Assembly: GCF_000956475.1 (NCBI RefSeq)
Contig: NZ_JYJB01000009.1
Location: forward strand, 620,001-684,000
From: Microbacterium hydrocarbonoxydans
GTDB taxonomy: Bacteria > Actinomycetota > Actinomycetes > Actinomycetales > Microbacteriaceae
Direction of reading: 5' to 3'
Length of the DNA: 64,000 nt
Numbering within the stretch: the stretch's first letter is position 1; each line of letters opens with the position of its first letter. The position numbers were made by a program, and so were the translations under genes. Under the pieces are notes generated by a model. That model saw only the letters and a program-made list of their open reading frames with translations, was not told the origin of the DNA and searched no databases. Positions 1 through 9,663 of the stretch are shown here, piece by piece.

Positions 1-992
1 GAGCCCGCGGAGCGGTATTCGGGTGGCAGGAGGTGGATGCCGGTCGTCGACTCTCCGTCCTCGAGTCGCCGGACGGCGAGCTCGACGGCGAGTTCGCACG
101 ACTGCTGCGGGATCAGCGGGATCGTGTCGACCGGTACGGAGAGCGTCGAGGTGTCGAATGACGCGGCCGCCGAGACGACGGACACATCGCGGCCCACCCG
201 CAGTCCCCGGTCGGCGAAGACCGAGAGGAGCGCTTCGTGCACATCGTCGACGGAGTGCACGATGAACGCGCGGTGACCATGGTCGAGAGCGGATGCCGCG
301 GCCTCCCTGACTGCGACGGCATCGGTGGCCGAGGCGCCAGTGGTGACCCAGTCGATCGAGACTCCGCGTTCGAGGGCTCGGTCCTCGACGCCGTGCAGGA
401 GACGACGGGGGAAGTTCGACTTGCGATACGCGACCTCGGTCTGGCCGAGCAGCGTGAGGCGCTCGTGTCCGGCATCGGCGAGACGGTCGACCGCGATGCG
501 CCCTGCCGCGTCGAAGTCGAGGTCGACGCAGGTGAGCCCGTGCGCATCGTCGGGGATCCCGATGAAGATCGTCGGGGTGCGTATCGAGCGCGCGATCGCG
601 GCGCGCTCATCGTCGGGGGCGACGTCGAGTACGAGGATGGCGTCGACGAGGTTGCTTGCGGTGACCCTGTTCATGCCCTCGGAGGTCTGCTCGTCGGTGA
701 GCAGGAGGATGTCGTAGCCGCGCCGGCGAGCAGCGACGGCGGTGGCGAGGACGAAAGCCATGTGGGTCGGCGCATGCGTGTCTGCGCGCAGCGGCTCGGT
801 GAGGGCGAAGATATGTGTGCGGCGGCCCGCCAGCATCCGAGCTCCGGCGTCGGGCTGGTACCCGAGGGTCAGCGCGGCCTCTTCGATGCGGCGGCGGGTC
901 TTCTCGGAGATCGGGCGCTTGCCGCTGAGTGCGTAAGACACGGTGCTGATCGACACGCCCGCGGCCTGCGCCACTTCGTGGATCGTCGTCAT
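1..992 (-). CDS. LacI-family transcriptional regulator (C-terminus cut by window edge)
   Basis: Reading leftwards from the ATG at 992, the protein starts MTTIHEVAQAAGVSISTVSY, the classic LacI helix-turn-helix, followed by the hinge (about residues 48-60) and a periplasmic-binding-protein-like sensor domain. About 330 residues are visible without a stop, so little is missing given the usual length near 340. It should bind a sugar effector and repress nearby catabolic genes. A perfect 12-base palindrome with a central CG lies 33 bases upstream, which suggests autoregulation. Its regulated genes are probably outside the window to the left. The effector cannot be told from sequence. Confidence 0.9.
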   Translation of the reverse strand, partial: MTTIHEVAQAAGVSISTVSYALSGKRPISEKTRRRIEEAALTLGYQPDAGARMLAGRRTHIFALTEPLRADTHAPTHMAFVLATAVAARRRGYDILLLTDEQTSEGMNRVTASNLVDAILVLDVAPDDERAAIARSIRTPTIFIGIPDDAHGLTCVDLDFDAAGRIAVDRLADAGHERLTLLGQTEVAYRKSNFPRRLLHGVEDRALERGVSIDWVTTGASATDAVAVREAAASALDHGHRAFIVHSVDDVHEALLSVFADRGLRVGRDVSVVSAAASFDTSTLSVPVDTIPLIPQQSCELAVELAVRRLEDGESTTGIHLLPPEYRSAG

Positions 993-1024
993 CGTGACTC
1001 CGTCGTCGCTCGTCTGGTGATCGT

Positions 1025-1036
1025 CGAAGCGCTTCG
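1025..1036. promoter_or_regulatory. Candidate LacI-family operator upstream of the LacI gene
   Basis: CGAAGCGCTTCG is a perfect palindrome with the central CG step typical of LacI/GalR-family operators, placed between the LacI start (992) and the acetyltransferase gene. Seen in sequence; the assignment as the autoregulatory site is inference. Confidence 0.45.
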
Positions 1037-1205
1037 CTAACGCTTCCTCAGCGATGATAGGGCGGCGGCACCACCGCGCGCAAGCTTTTTGTGGTTGAAG
1101 CCAACAAATCTCGCGGGGTGGGGCTCGAGAGCGCCGGCGAAGGGCGCGCGAAAAGGGGGCGACGAGGTCTCGATGGGGGAGGGGATTCGAGACCCCGCCG
1201 CCGGT

Positions 1206-1664
1206 CTAGGAGGAGACTCGGATCTCGGCGATGACCTCGCCGTACGCGGTCTCGCCGACGGGGGTGAACCCGACGCGACGGAAGAAGTTCTCCGGACCTT
1301 CGTCGCCGCCTTCGTAGATGACGTTGACGTGGTCGACGCCGCGCTCGCGTGCCTCGGCGACGAGAGCCTCGACCGCGAAGCGTCCGACGCCGCGACCCTG
1401 GTCGTCGGCGTCGACGTTGATGCGCCACAGCACGGAGCGGAAGTGCTCCTCCGGAGCCTCGGGGTCGAAGTTCGCGCTGACGAATCCGACCACCTCGTTG
1501 CGATCGAGGATGACGCGCTGCCACGAGGTCTTCGGGTTCACGACCGTGGCCGCGATGCCGTAGGAGACGGGTGCGAGGAACTGCTCCTGTCCGGGCTTGA
1601 GCGACAGGTTGTTCACGGCGACGATCGTCGCGGCGGAGAGTTCGACCAAGCGCAGTTCGGACAT
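1206..1664 (-). CDS. GNAT-family N-acetyltransferase
   Basis: A 152-residue single-domain protein with the GNAT acetyl-CoA loop QGRGVG at residues 89-94 and the usual order of strands: FVSANF before it, and NFFRRVGFTPVGE near the C-terminus. It resembles the diamine/spermidine acetyltransferase branch (BltD/SpeG-like), because of the LWRINVDADDQGRG arrangement, but the substrate is not provable. It stands alone, upstream of the LacI gene on the same strand and divergent from isocitrate dehydrogenase. Confidence 0.85.
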   Translation of the reverse strand: MSELRLVELSAATIVAVNNLSLKPGQEQFLAPVSYGIAATVVNPKTSWQRVILDRNEVVGFVSANFDPEAPEEHFRSVLWRINVDADDQGRGVGRFAVEALVAEARERGVDHVNVIYEGGDEGPENFFRRVGFTPVGETAYGEVIAEIRVSS

Positions 1665-1782
1665 GATCCCAGGCTAACCCCTCGCAGGCGCCTGCACACG
1701 CAGCGGCGACATAATTCGCGCCGCCGCATGTGGCGGGCGCGATAGGGGGCGGGCTCGCCCAGCGGGCGTCGAGCCGCTCAGG

Positions 1783-1800
1783 TATCTTGGTATCGAGACA
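1783..1800. promoter_or_regulatory. Imperfect palindrome upstream of isocitrate dehydrogenase
   Basis: TATCTTGGTATCGAGACA matches its own reverse complement at 12 of 18 positions, with half-sites TCTTG and CGAGA. It lies 29 bases upstream of the GTG start at 1829, in the right place for an operator of a TCA-cycle regulator. No regulator is encoded nearby. Confidence 0.35.
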
Positions 1801-1828
1801 AATCACCCCGCGAACGGAGAACCTCCCG

Positions 1829-4048
<2,220 letters not shown>

Positions 4049-4055
4049 CCTGAAT

Positions 4056-4091
4056 CGAAAGGACCGGATGCTCAGGCATCCGGTCCTTTCG
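4056..4091 (+). terminator. Rho-independent-type hairpin after isocitrate dehydrogenase
   Basis: A perfect 16-base stem (CGAAAGGACCGGATGC and its complement) closes a TCAG tetraloop, starting 7 bases after the icd stop. The T tract is short, as is usual in high-GC actinobacteria. Confidence 0.85.
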
Positions 4092-4167
4092 CGTTGGCGG
4101 GGGTGCAGCGTGAGCGCACCTGGGACGCGAACGGCTCGGGGGGCCCGACGGTGCGTGAATCCGCGAA

Positions 4168-4213
4168 ACGACAGAGGCGCCCGGCGGCGTAAGCCGGCGG
4201 GCGCCTCTGTCGT
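4168..4213 (-). terminator. Hairpin terminator downstream of the L,D-transpeptidase
   Basis: An inverted repeat with 16 matched bases (ACGACAGAGGCGCCCG and its complement) plus an imperfect inner part, ending 6 bases beyond the stop of the leftward L,D-transpeptidase gene. Together with the hairpin at 4056-4091 it separates the two convergent units. Confidence 0.8.
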
Positions 4214-4219
4214 TGAGGA

Positions 4220-5704
4220 TCAGTAGTGGACCGACACCTCGACGCCGTCTGGCGCCCAGTCGTAGACCCACTTCGCGGCCGAGATCGGCATGTTCACGCA
4301 GCCGTGGCTCATGACGTGGCCGAAATTACTGTGCCAGTACGTTCCGTGGAACGCCTGGTCGCCGTTGAAGTACGTCACCCACGGGACATCCTTGGTGACG
4401 TAGTCGGCGCCCTTCATGTCCTGGATGCGCACGTGGGCGCGGATCGTGAAGTTGCCGGTCTTCGTGTCGTGACCCGGGGCCCCGGACGAGATCTTCCACG
4501 AGTTGACCAGCTGGCCGTTCTCGTAGAAGCTCGCGGTCTGGGTGCTGAGGTTCACATCGGCGGTGCGGACCAGATTGACCGAGGTGAACGGCGTCTCCGT
4601 GACCGTGATGTCGTAGATGCCGTCGCCGCTCTCGAGCTGAGCGGCGAATTCCTCGGCGATGTTCGAGGTGTCGCCGATGGCGCGCCCGTTGACGCCTTCG
4701 GTCTCGGCGCGCAGGACCTTGCCCGAGGAGTTGACGACGTTGGCGGCGTTCACCGGTGCTCGATCGACCAGTGCGGGCAGCGTGTCGACGGTGGCCTGGA
4801 TCGCTGCCTGGTCGGCGACGATTCCGAGCTCGCCGTCGGTGTCGACCACGGTGAGCCAGCTGGCGGCGGTGGCCGCGTCGACGGGAACCGTGCGCTCGTC
4901 GCCGATGTAGAAGCCGATGCTGCCCAGCATCGTGTTCAGCGAGGTCGCGACGGTCGTGGCGTCGTCGTCGGACACGGATGCGATGGCCGTCGTCGGCTCA
5001 CCGGAGAACTCGAGGCTGTTGCCGCCGTCGGCGAGGGCTGCGGCGATCGCGTCGGTGAGCTCGGAGACGCTGATCGCGGTTCCGGTCTCCGAGGGGGTGA
5101 CGACGAACGTGCCGGTCGCCGCGTCGAAGGAGACGGCGGCGTCGACCGGGTCTTGGAAGCTTGTGGGCACGGCGTCGCGCAGTGCCTCTTCGGCCTTCAC
5201 CGGGTCGAGCGCGATGTCACCAGGCACTGCGGCTCCCCACGACGTGACGTTCCACATCGGGTGGACGGCGAACGCATCGTCGGCCAGAGCGCGCGCGTCG
5301 ATGGAGGCGCCGAGGTCTGCTCCGGTGAGCACGACGTCGTCGCCGGCTCCCGTGAGAGTGACCCGGGTGTCGGCGAGGTGGTTGCTGAGAGCATCCGCCG
5401 CCGCGCCAGGGGTCATCCACCCGACCGAGATCCCCGCGACCGTGGTGCCCGGTGCGATCAGGACCATCGAGGCCGCGCCCGCGCCGAGCGCCAGGACCCC
5501 GAGCCCGAGACCGATCCACAGGCCCAGCCGCTTCTTCTTGGGGGCGGGCTCGATGGGAGCCCACGCCAAGGGCTGGTCGCCGTCGGCTGGTGGCAGCGCC
5601 GTGGCATCGTTCGTGAGCACAGCAGTCGCGGACGCGTCTGCAGAAGCCGATGCTTCGGCGATCTTCTCGGTCGCTGCGTCCGGCGCAGAAATCAGATCAG
5701 TCAC
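4220..5704 (-). CDS. L,D-transpeptidase (YkuD domain) with membrane anchor
   Basis: A 494-residue envelope enzyme that forms 3-3 (or lipoprotein) cross-links in peptidoglycan. A cytoplasmic acidic/alanine-rich N-terminus is followed by KKKR and one membrane helix at about residues 60-82. Then come two repeats of a putative peptidoglycan-binding/stalk module, and a C-terminal YkuD catalytic domain with HGTYWHSNFGHVMSHGCVN; the catalytic cysteine is Cys469. The GTG at 5704 is chosen because GGGGGG lies just upstream; a TTG 13 codons further up is less likely. It is monocistronic, flanked by its own terminator and a promoter region. The stem-peptide substrate range is unknown. Confidence 0.92.
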   Translation of the reverse strand: MTDLISAPDAATEKIAEASASADASATAVLTNDATALPPADGDQPLAWAPIEPAPKKKRLGLWIGLGLGVLALGAGAASMVLIAPGTTVAGISVGWMTPGAAADALSNHLADTRVTLTGAGDDVVLTGADLGASIDARALADDAFAVHPMWNVTSWGAAVPGDIALDPVKAEEALRDAVPTSFQDPVDAAVSFDAATGTFVVTPSETGTAISVSELTDAIAAALADGGNSLEFSGEPTTAIASVSDDDATTVATSLNTMLGSIGFYIGDERTVPVDAATAASWLTVVDTDGELGIVADQAAIQATVDTLPALVDRAPVNAANVVNSSGKVLRAETEGVNGRAIGDTSNIAEEFAAQLESGDGIYDITVTETPFTSVNLVRTADVNLSTQTASFYENGQLVNSWKISSGAPGHDTKTGNFTIRAHVRIQDMKGADYVTKDVPWVTYFNGDQAFHGTYWHSNFGHVMSHGCVNMPISAAKWVYDWAPDGVEVSVHY

Positions 5705-5807
5705 GAACTTCACCCCCCGGCGATCAACGTGTTGGTATATCAATGGTACGCGATCGCAGGTAACGAGGAGGCAACGGAGTGACGCGCGCCCTGCGTGGTG
5801 TCGCGGC

Positions 5808-6212
5808 TCAGTCGACGATGGCGATCCCGTCGATCTCGACGAGCATCTCCTCGCGGGGCAGGCCCGTGAACACGGTCGTGCGAGAGGGCAGGATGCCGCT
5901 GGGGGTGTGCGCGGTCACGAAGGCGCCGTACGCGTCGTTCATGATCGCGAAGTCCTCGCGCGCGGTGAGGTAGACGCGCAGCATCACGACGTCGTCGAAG
6001 GTGGCTCCGGATGCTTCGACGATCGCCTTGACGTTCTCGAGCGTGCGGGTGGTCTGCGCGGCGACGTCACCCGGATGCAGGTACTCGCCGGTGACGGGGT
6101 CCACGGGGCCCTGACCGGACACCTGCACGAACGGACCCTTGCGGACGCCCTGCGAGAACGTGTGGGCGGGAGCAGGGGCGGCATCGGTGGAAACGCGGGT
6201 CTTCACAGTCAT
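5808..6212 (-). CDS. RidA family protein (YjgF/TdcF-like enamine/imine deaminase)
   Basis: A 134-residue RidA-fold protein. Members hydrolyse reactive enamine/imine intermediates released by PLP enzymes and flavin amine oxidases. The family arginine is Arg111 (SRTTVFTG) and the acidic partner Glu126 (EMLVEIDGIA), both placed as in active RidA proteins. It is divergent from the amidohydrolase-GH20 fusion gene, sharing a 99-base promoter region. RidA genes often sit next to D-aminoacylase genes, so co-function in D-amino acid or amino-sugar breakdown is likely but inferred. Confidence 0.88.
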   Translation of the reverse strand: MTVKTRVSTDAAPAPAHTFSQGVRKGPFVQVSGQGPVDPVTGEYLHPGDVAAQTTRTLENVKAIVEASGATFDDVVMLRVYLTAREDFAIMNDAYGAFVTAHTPSGILPSRTTVFTGLPREEMLVEIDGIAIVD

Positions 6213-6311
6213 GTCGCCAGCCTAGTAGCGTTGTTAGGTGCCTGTACTAATTGCGGATGCTGCGCAGATCATGGATACCGCCGACGTGTTCGAACCCTCC
6301 AGGGCCCGTCC
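6213..6311. promoter_or_regulatory. Divergent promoter region, ridA-like gene / amidohydrolase-GH20 fusion
   Basis: This 99-base gap holds a short inverted motif TTAG-N9-CTAA (centred near 6243) and an AT-richer patch, but no confident -10/-35 pair. The motif shares the CTAA half with the operator proposed in front of the neighbouring ROK regulator, so common control is possible. Weak evidence. Confidence 0.3.
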
Positions 6312-9300
6312 GTGCTGCTGAGCTCGGAGAAGCGGGTCCGCGTCTACCGCGGGGCCACAGTGCTCGACGGCACCGGTGCCGACCGATTCACGGCCGACGT
6401 GGCGGTCGAGGGCGCGCGTGTCGTCGCCGTCATCCGGCCGGGAGATCCGACCACACTCGAGCTTCCGGCTGCTGCGGAGGAGATCGACGCTGTCGGGCTC
6501 GCGCTGGCTCCGGGCTTCATCGACATGCACGCTCACAGCGAGCTCGCCGTCCTCACGGGGGCGTCTCATGACGCGAAGATCCTGCAGGGCGTCACGACCG
6601 AGGTGCTCGGTCAGGACGGCCTCGGCTATGCCCCGCTCGACGACGTGTCGGCATCCGTGATCCCCGCCCAGATCGCGGGCTGGAACGGCATGCCGTCCGA
6701 GGCCCCGTGGCGCAGCATGGACGACCTACTCGCAGCGCTGGGAGCGGTGACCGTCGCGAACGCGGCCGTGCTGGTGCCGCAGGGGAATCTGCGGATGATC
6801 GCCGTCGGCCATGAGAACCGCGCGGCGACGCCCGCCGAACTCGACGCGATGTGCGAGATGCTCGGCACAGCACTCGATGCCGGAGCCTTCGGGATGTCGA
6901 GCGGTCTCACCTACACGCCCGGTATGTACGCCGACACGGCCGAGCTCGAAGCTCTCTGCAGGGTCGTGGCGGAGCGCGGCGGATACTGGGCTCCGCATAC
7001 GCGCAGCTACGGGGGCGCAGCCCTCGACGCCTATCGCGAGGCGATCGAGATCGGACGCCGAACGGGATGCCCGGTGCATCTCACGCACGCGACCATGAAT
7101 TTCGCACCCAACCGCGGCCGCGCCGCGGAGCTGCTGGCGCTGATCGACGAGGCGATCGCGGCAGGCGTCGATGTCTCCCTCGACACCTATCCGTATCTTC
7201 CCGGCGCCACGACACTCGCAGCTCTCCTGCCGAGCCGGCTCGCAGCGACGGGAGACCTGCTCGGAGCGATCACCGCCCTCGACGCCGATGGGCGGGAGTC
7301 TCTGCGTGTCGAGCTCGAGGATCGCGGCTGCGACGGCTTTCACGGCGAGCGAGCCGATTGGAGTGCGATTCAGGTCTCCGGAGTCTCGAATCCGGAGCTC
7401 GAGAGTCTGGTCGGCCGGACGATCGCCGAGATCGCGGACGACACCGGCAGGCGCGCAGTCGATGTCGTACTCGACACGATCGTGGCGGACTCGGGGGCGA
7501 CCGGCATCCTGATGCACATCGGCGACGAGGACAACGTCCGCGCCATCATGACGCATCCTCGCCACAGCGGAGGCAGCGACGGCATCCTCGTCGGCGCCCG
7601 CCCGCACCCGAGAGGGAGAGGCGCCTTCGCGCGCTACCTCGGACACTACTCGCGGGATCTCGGCGTCCTGTCCCTGGAGGAGATGGTGCGCCATCTGTCG
7701 GCCAATCCGGCCGCGCGTCTGGGACTCGATCGCGGCGACGCGCCCCGCGGAGTCATCGCGGAGGGGGCGACGGCCGACCTCGTGCTGTTCGATCCCGAGA
7801 CGGTCGCCGCGGGCGCGACGTTCGAGTCGCCGTTCGAGCCGCCCACGGGCATCGTGGAGGTTCTGGTCGCAGGGGTGCCCGTGGTCACGGGCGGGACCGT
7901 CACCGGAGCCGAGCCCGGCGCAGCGCTGCGCAAGCCGCCGCCTGCGCACCGCGCCATGATCCCGCATGTGCCGAGCGAGATCGACTCCCGCGCGGAGCCG
8001 TTCGTCTGGCGTCGCGAGACTCCGGTCGTCGGGGCGGACTACGTCGACGGACTGCGCCAGGCGTCCTGCCGGCTGAGGTCCGACGGGCCGGTCGACGGCC
8101 TGGCAGCGGCGGCGCTGCCGGCGATCCATCTCGCGATCGACGAGATGCTCGCCGCCGAGGCGGAGGCAAGAGGTCGCGTGGGTGAGGAGGCGTTCCGGGT
8201 CACGGTCTCGGCGGATGGCGTCGAGCTCAGAGGAGGGGGAGCTGCAGGAGTGTTCCGCGGGGCGGTGGCTCTCACCCAGCTGCGGGAGCCGGGTGCGGAG
8301 ACGCCGCGCATCCCCGCAGGCACCTGGGCCGGGGCTCCCGCGTACGCATGGCGAGGCGCGATGCTCGACGTCGCCCGTCACTTCCGTCCGGTGGCGGAGC
8401 TGCGACGGCTCATCGACCTGCTCGCGGACCATCAGCTGAACGTGCTGCATCTGCACCTCTCCGACGACCAGGGGTGGCGGTTCGATGTTCCCGGCTATCC
8501 GCGGCTGAGGGAGGTCGGGTCTCGCCGGTCCGCCACGCAACTCGGCCACGGCCCGCTCGCGACCGTCGAGCCCGGCGTGCACGAGGGCTGCTACACGGCT
8601 GACGAGCTGCGCGATCTGATCGCCTATGCGCGCGACCGCTTCGTCACGATCGTTCCCGAAGTCGAGCTGCCCGGGCATGTCCAGGCGGCGCTCGCCGCAT
8701 ACCCCGAGCTGGGAAACGTCGACGTGAGCGATGAGGCGGAAGAGCCGTGGGAGCGTTTCGGGGTCAACCCGCGCACTCTGGCGCCGACCCAGGCGGCACT
8801 CGACTTCGGCTTCGCGGCGATCGACGCGCTGGTCGCGATCTTCGATTCGCCGTGGATCGGGATCGGCGGCGATGAGGTGCCCGTGACCGAGTGGGCCGAG
8901 AGCGAGGCTGCCGCTGAGCGCATGCGCGAACTCGGCCTTCGGTCGCCCCGCGACGTGCAGCCGTGGTTCACCAGCAGATTCGTCGAACGCGTGCGCAGCC
9001 ACGGACGCACGGCTCTCGCGTGGGACGAGGTGCTCGAAGGCGAGGTGCCCGACGGCGTCGAGATCCTGGCGTGGAGGGGACCTGTGGCCATGAGCGAGGC
9101 GCTGCGGCGCGGCATCCCGGTGATCGCCTGCCCGGATCTCGAGGCCTACCTGGACTACCCCCAGTCCGACTCGGAAGAGGAGCCCATCAGGGTGGGGCCG
9201 CCGCTCACACTCGAGCGCGCGTACTCGCTGCGCGTCGAGCCCGGAGCTCTGGGTGGCCAGGCGAACGTCTGGACCGAGCATCTGCCGACGCGCGACCGGG

Positions 9301-9584
9301 TGGACTTCGCGATGTTCCCCCGGATCTGCGCGATCGCCGAGCGGCTCTGGGATGGGGGAGAACCGGCCGATGTGGCCGACCTGCTGTGTCGACTGCCTAC
9401 CCACCTGCGACGGCTGGACCGGTCAGGTGTGCGCTATCGTCCTCTCGACGGACCTGCTCCGCATCAGCGTCGCCCCGGCGTCCCCGGCAAACCCCTCACA
9501 GTCGAGCAGCGCGAGGAGATCGTGGCCGGACTCGTCGAGCACCTCGTCCGGCGAGCGGATGCCGCCACCGGTGCCGCCCGTTAA
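6312..9584 (+). CDS. Fusion: N-acyl-D-amino-acid deacylase-type amidohydrolase + GH20 beta-N-acetylhexosaminidase
   Basis: One uninterrupted frame of 1,090 residues. Residues 1-548 are a D-aminoacylase-type amidohydrolase: GFIDMHAHSE metal site, DTYPYLPGATT, and the C-terminal block with SDG, PHPRGRGAF and ADLVLFDPE. Met549 (ATG at 7956) begins IPHVPSEIDSRAEPFVW, where a stand-alone GH20 protein would begin; the rest is a GH20 N-terminal domain and barrel (RGAMLDVARHFRP, NVLHLHLSDDQGW, catalytic Asp854-Glu855). No Shine-Dalgarno precedes Met549, so a single chain is likely. Gly850 replaces the His of the HxGGDE motif. No signal peptide is seen, so it should act in the cytoplasm on imported glycosides, perhaps muropeptide-like or N-acyl amino-sugar conjugates. 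The GTG start at 6312 has only a weak AGGG upstream. It leads the ROK/kinase/NagB group. Confidence 0.88.
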   Translation: MLLSSEKRVRVYRGATVLDGTGADRFTADVAVEGARVVAVIRPGDPTTLELPAAAEEIDAVGLALAPGFIDMHAHSELAVLTGASHDAKILQGVTTEVLGQDGLGYAPLDDVSASVIPAQIAGWNGMPSEAPWRSMDDLLAALGAVTVANAAVLVPQGNLRMIAVGHENRAATPAELDAMCEMLGTALDAGAFGMSSGLTYTPGMYADTAELEALCRVVAERGGYWAPHTRSYGGAALDAYREAIEIGRRTGCPVHLTHATMNFAPNRGRAAELLALIDEAIAAGVDVSLDTYPYLPGATTLAALLPSRLAATGDLLGAITALDADGRESLRVELEDRGCDGFHGERADWSAIQVSGVSNPELESLVGRTIAEIADDTGRRAVDVVLDTIVADSGATGILMHIGDEDNVRAIMTHPRHSGGSDGILVGARPHPRGRGAFARYLGHYSRDLGVLSLEEMVRHLSANPAARLGLDRGDAPRGVIAEGATADLVLFDPETVAAGATFESPFEPPTGIVEVLVAGVPVVTGGTVTGAEPGAALRKPPPAHRAMIPHVPSEIDSRAEPFVWRRETPVVGADYVDGLRQASCRLRSDGPVDGLAAAALPAIHLAIDEMLAAEAEARGRVGEEAFRVTVSADGVELRGGGAAGVFRGAVALTQLREPGAETPRIPAGTWAGAPAYAWRGAMLDVARHFRPVAELRRLIDLLADHQLNVLHLHLSDDQGWRFDVPGYPRLREVGSRRSATQLGHGPLATVEPGVHEGCYTADELRDLIAYARDRFVTIVPEVELPGHVQAALAAYPELGNVDVSDEAEEPWERFGVNPRTLAPTQAALDFGFAAIDALVAIFDSPWIGIGGDEVPVTEWAESEAAAERMRELGLRSPRDVQPWFTSRFVERVRSHGRTALAWDEVLEGEVPDGVEILAWRGPVAMSEALRRGIPVIACPDLEAYLDYPQSDSEEEPIRVGPPLTLERAYSLRVEPGALGGQANVWTEHLPTRDRVDFAMFPRICAIAERLWDGGEPADVADLLCRLPTHLRRLDRSGVRYRPLDGPAPHQRRPGVPGKPLTVEQREEIVAGLVEHLVRRADAATGAAR

Positions 9585-9628
9585 GATAACGTTTCGGTAA
9601 CCCTGAGCTCGCCGCCCGCGAGGAGGGT

Positions 9629-9659
9629 TGCGAAACTTTTGTTCGTAAGGTCTACTAAC
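9629..9659 (+). promoter_or_regulatory. Promoter and candidate ROK operator before the ROK regulator
   Basis: GTTCGTA-N5-TACTAAC (9641-9659) is an inverted repeat with 6 of 7 matches and ends 4 bases before the ATG at 9664. TTGCGA (9629-9634) and TACTAA (9653-9658) are spaced 18 bases apart as -35 and -10, placing the transcription start at or near the ATG, so the mRNA may be leaderless; no Shine-Dalgarno is visible. The operator would overlap the -10, as expected for autorepression. Confidence 0.45.
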
Positions 9660-9663
9660 AAAC

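Noticed and set aside
4226..5782. Long rightward open frame opposite the L,D-transpeptidase
   Set aside because: It is an antisense shadow caused by high GC; the leftward frame has a clear YkuD domain and a ribosome site.
6288..6296. GTTCGAACC, resembling a tRNA T-loop
   Set aside because: Flanking bases do not form a T-stem, anticodon arm or acceptor stem; probably chance.
4917..6311. N-terminal extension of the amidohydrolase-GH20 frame by about 465 codons
   Set aside because: The extension runs opposite the transpeptidase and RidA genes and has no family similarity; the amidohydrolase begins near 6312.
6726..9404. An 892-codon leftward frame opposite the fusion gene
   Set aside because: Antisense shadow with no recognisable domains.
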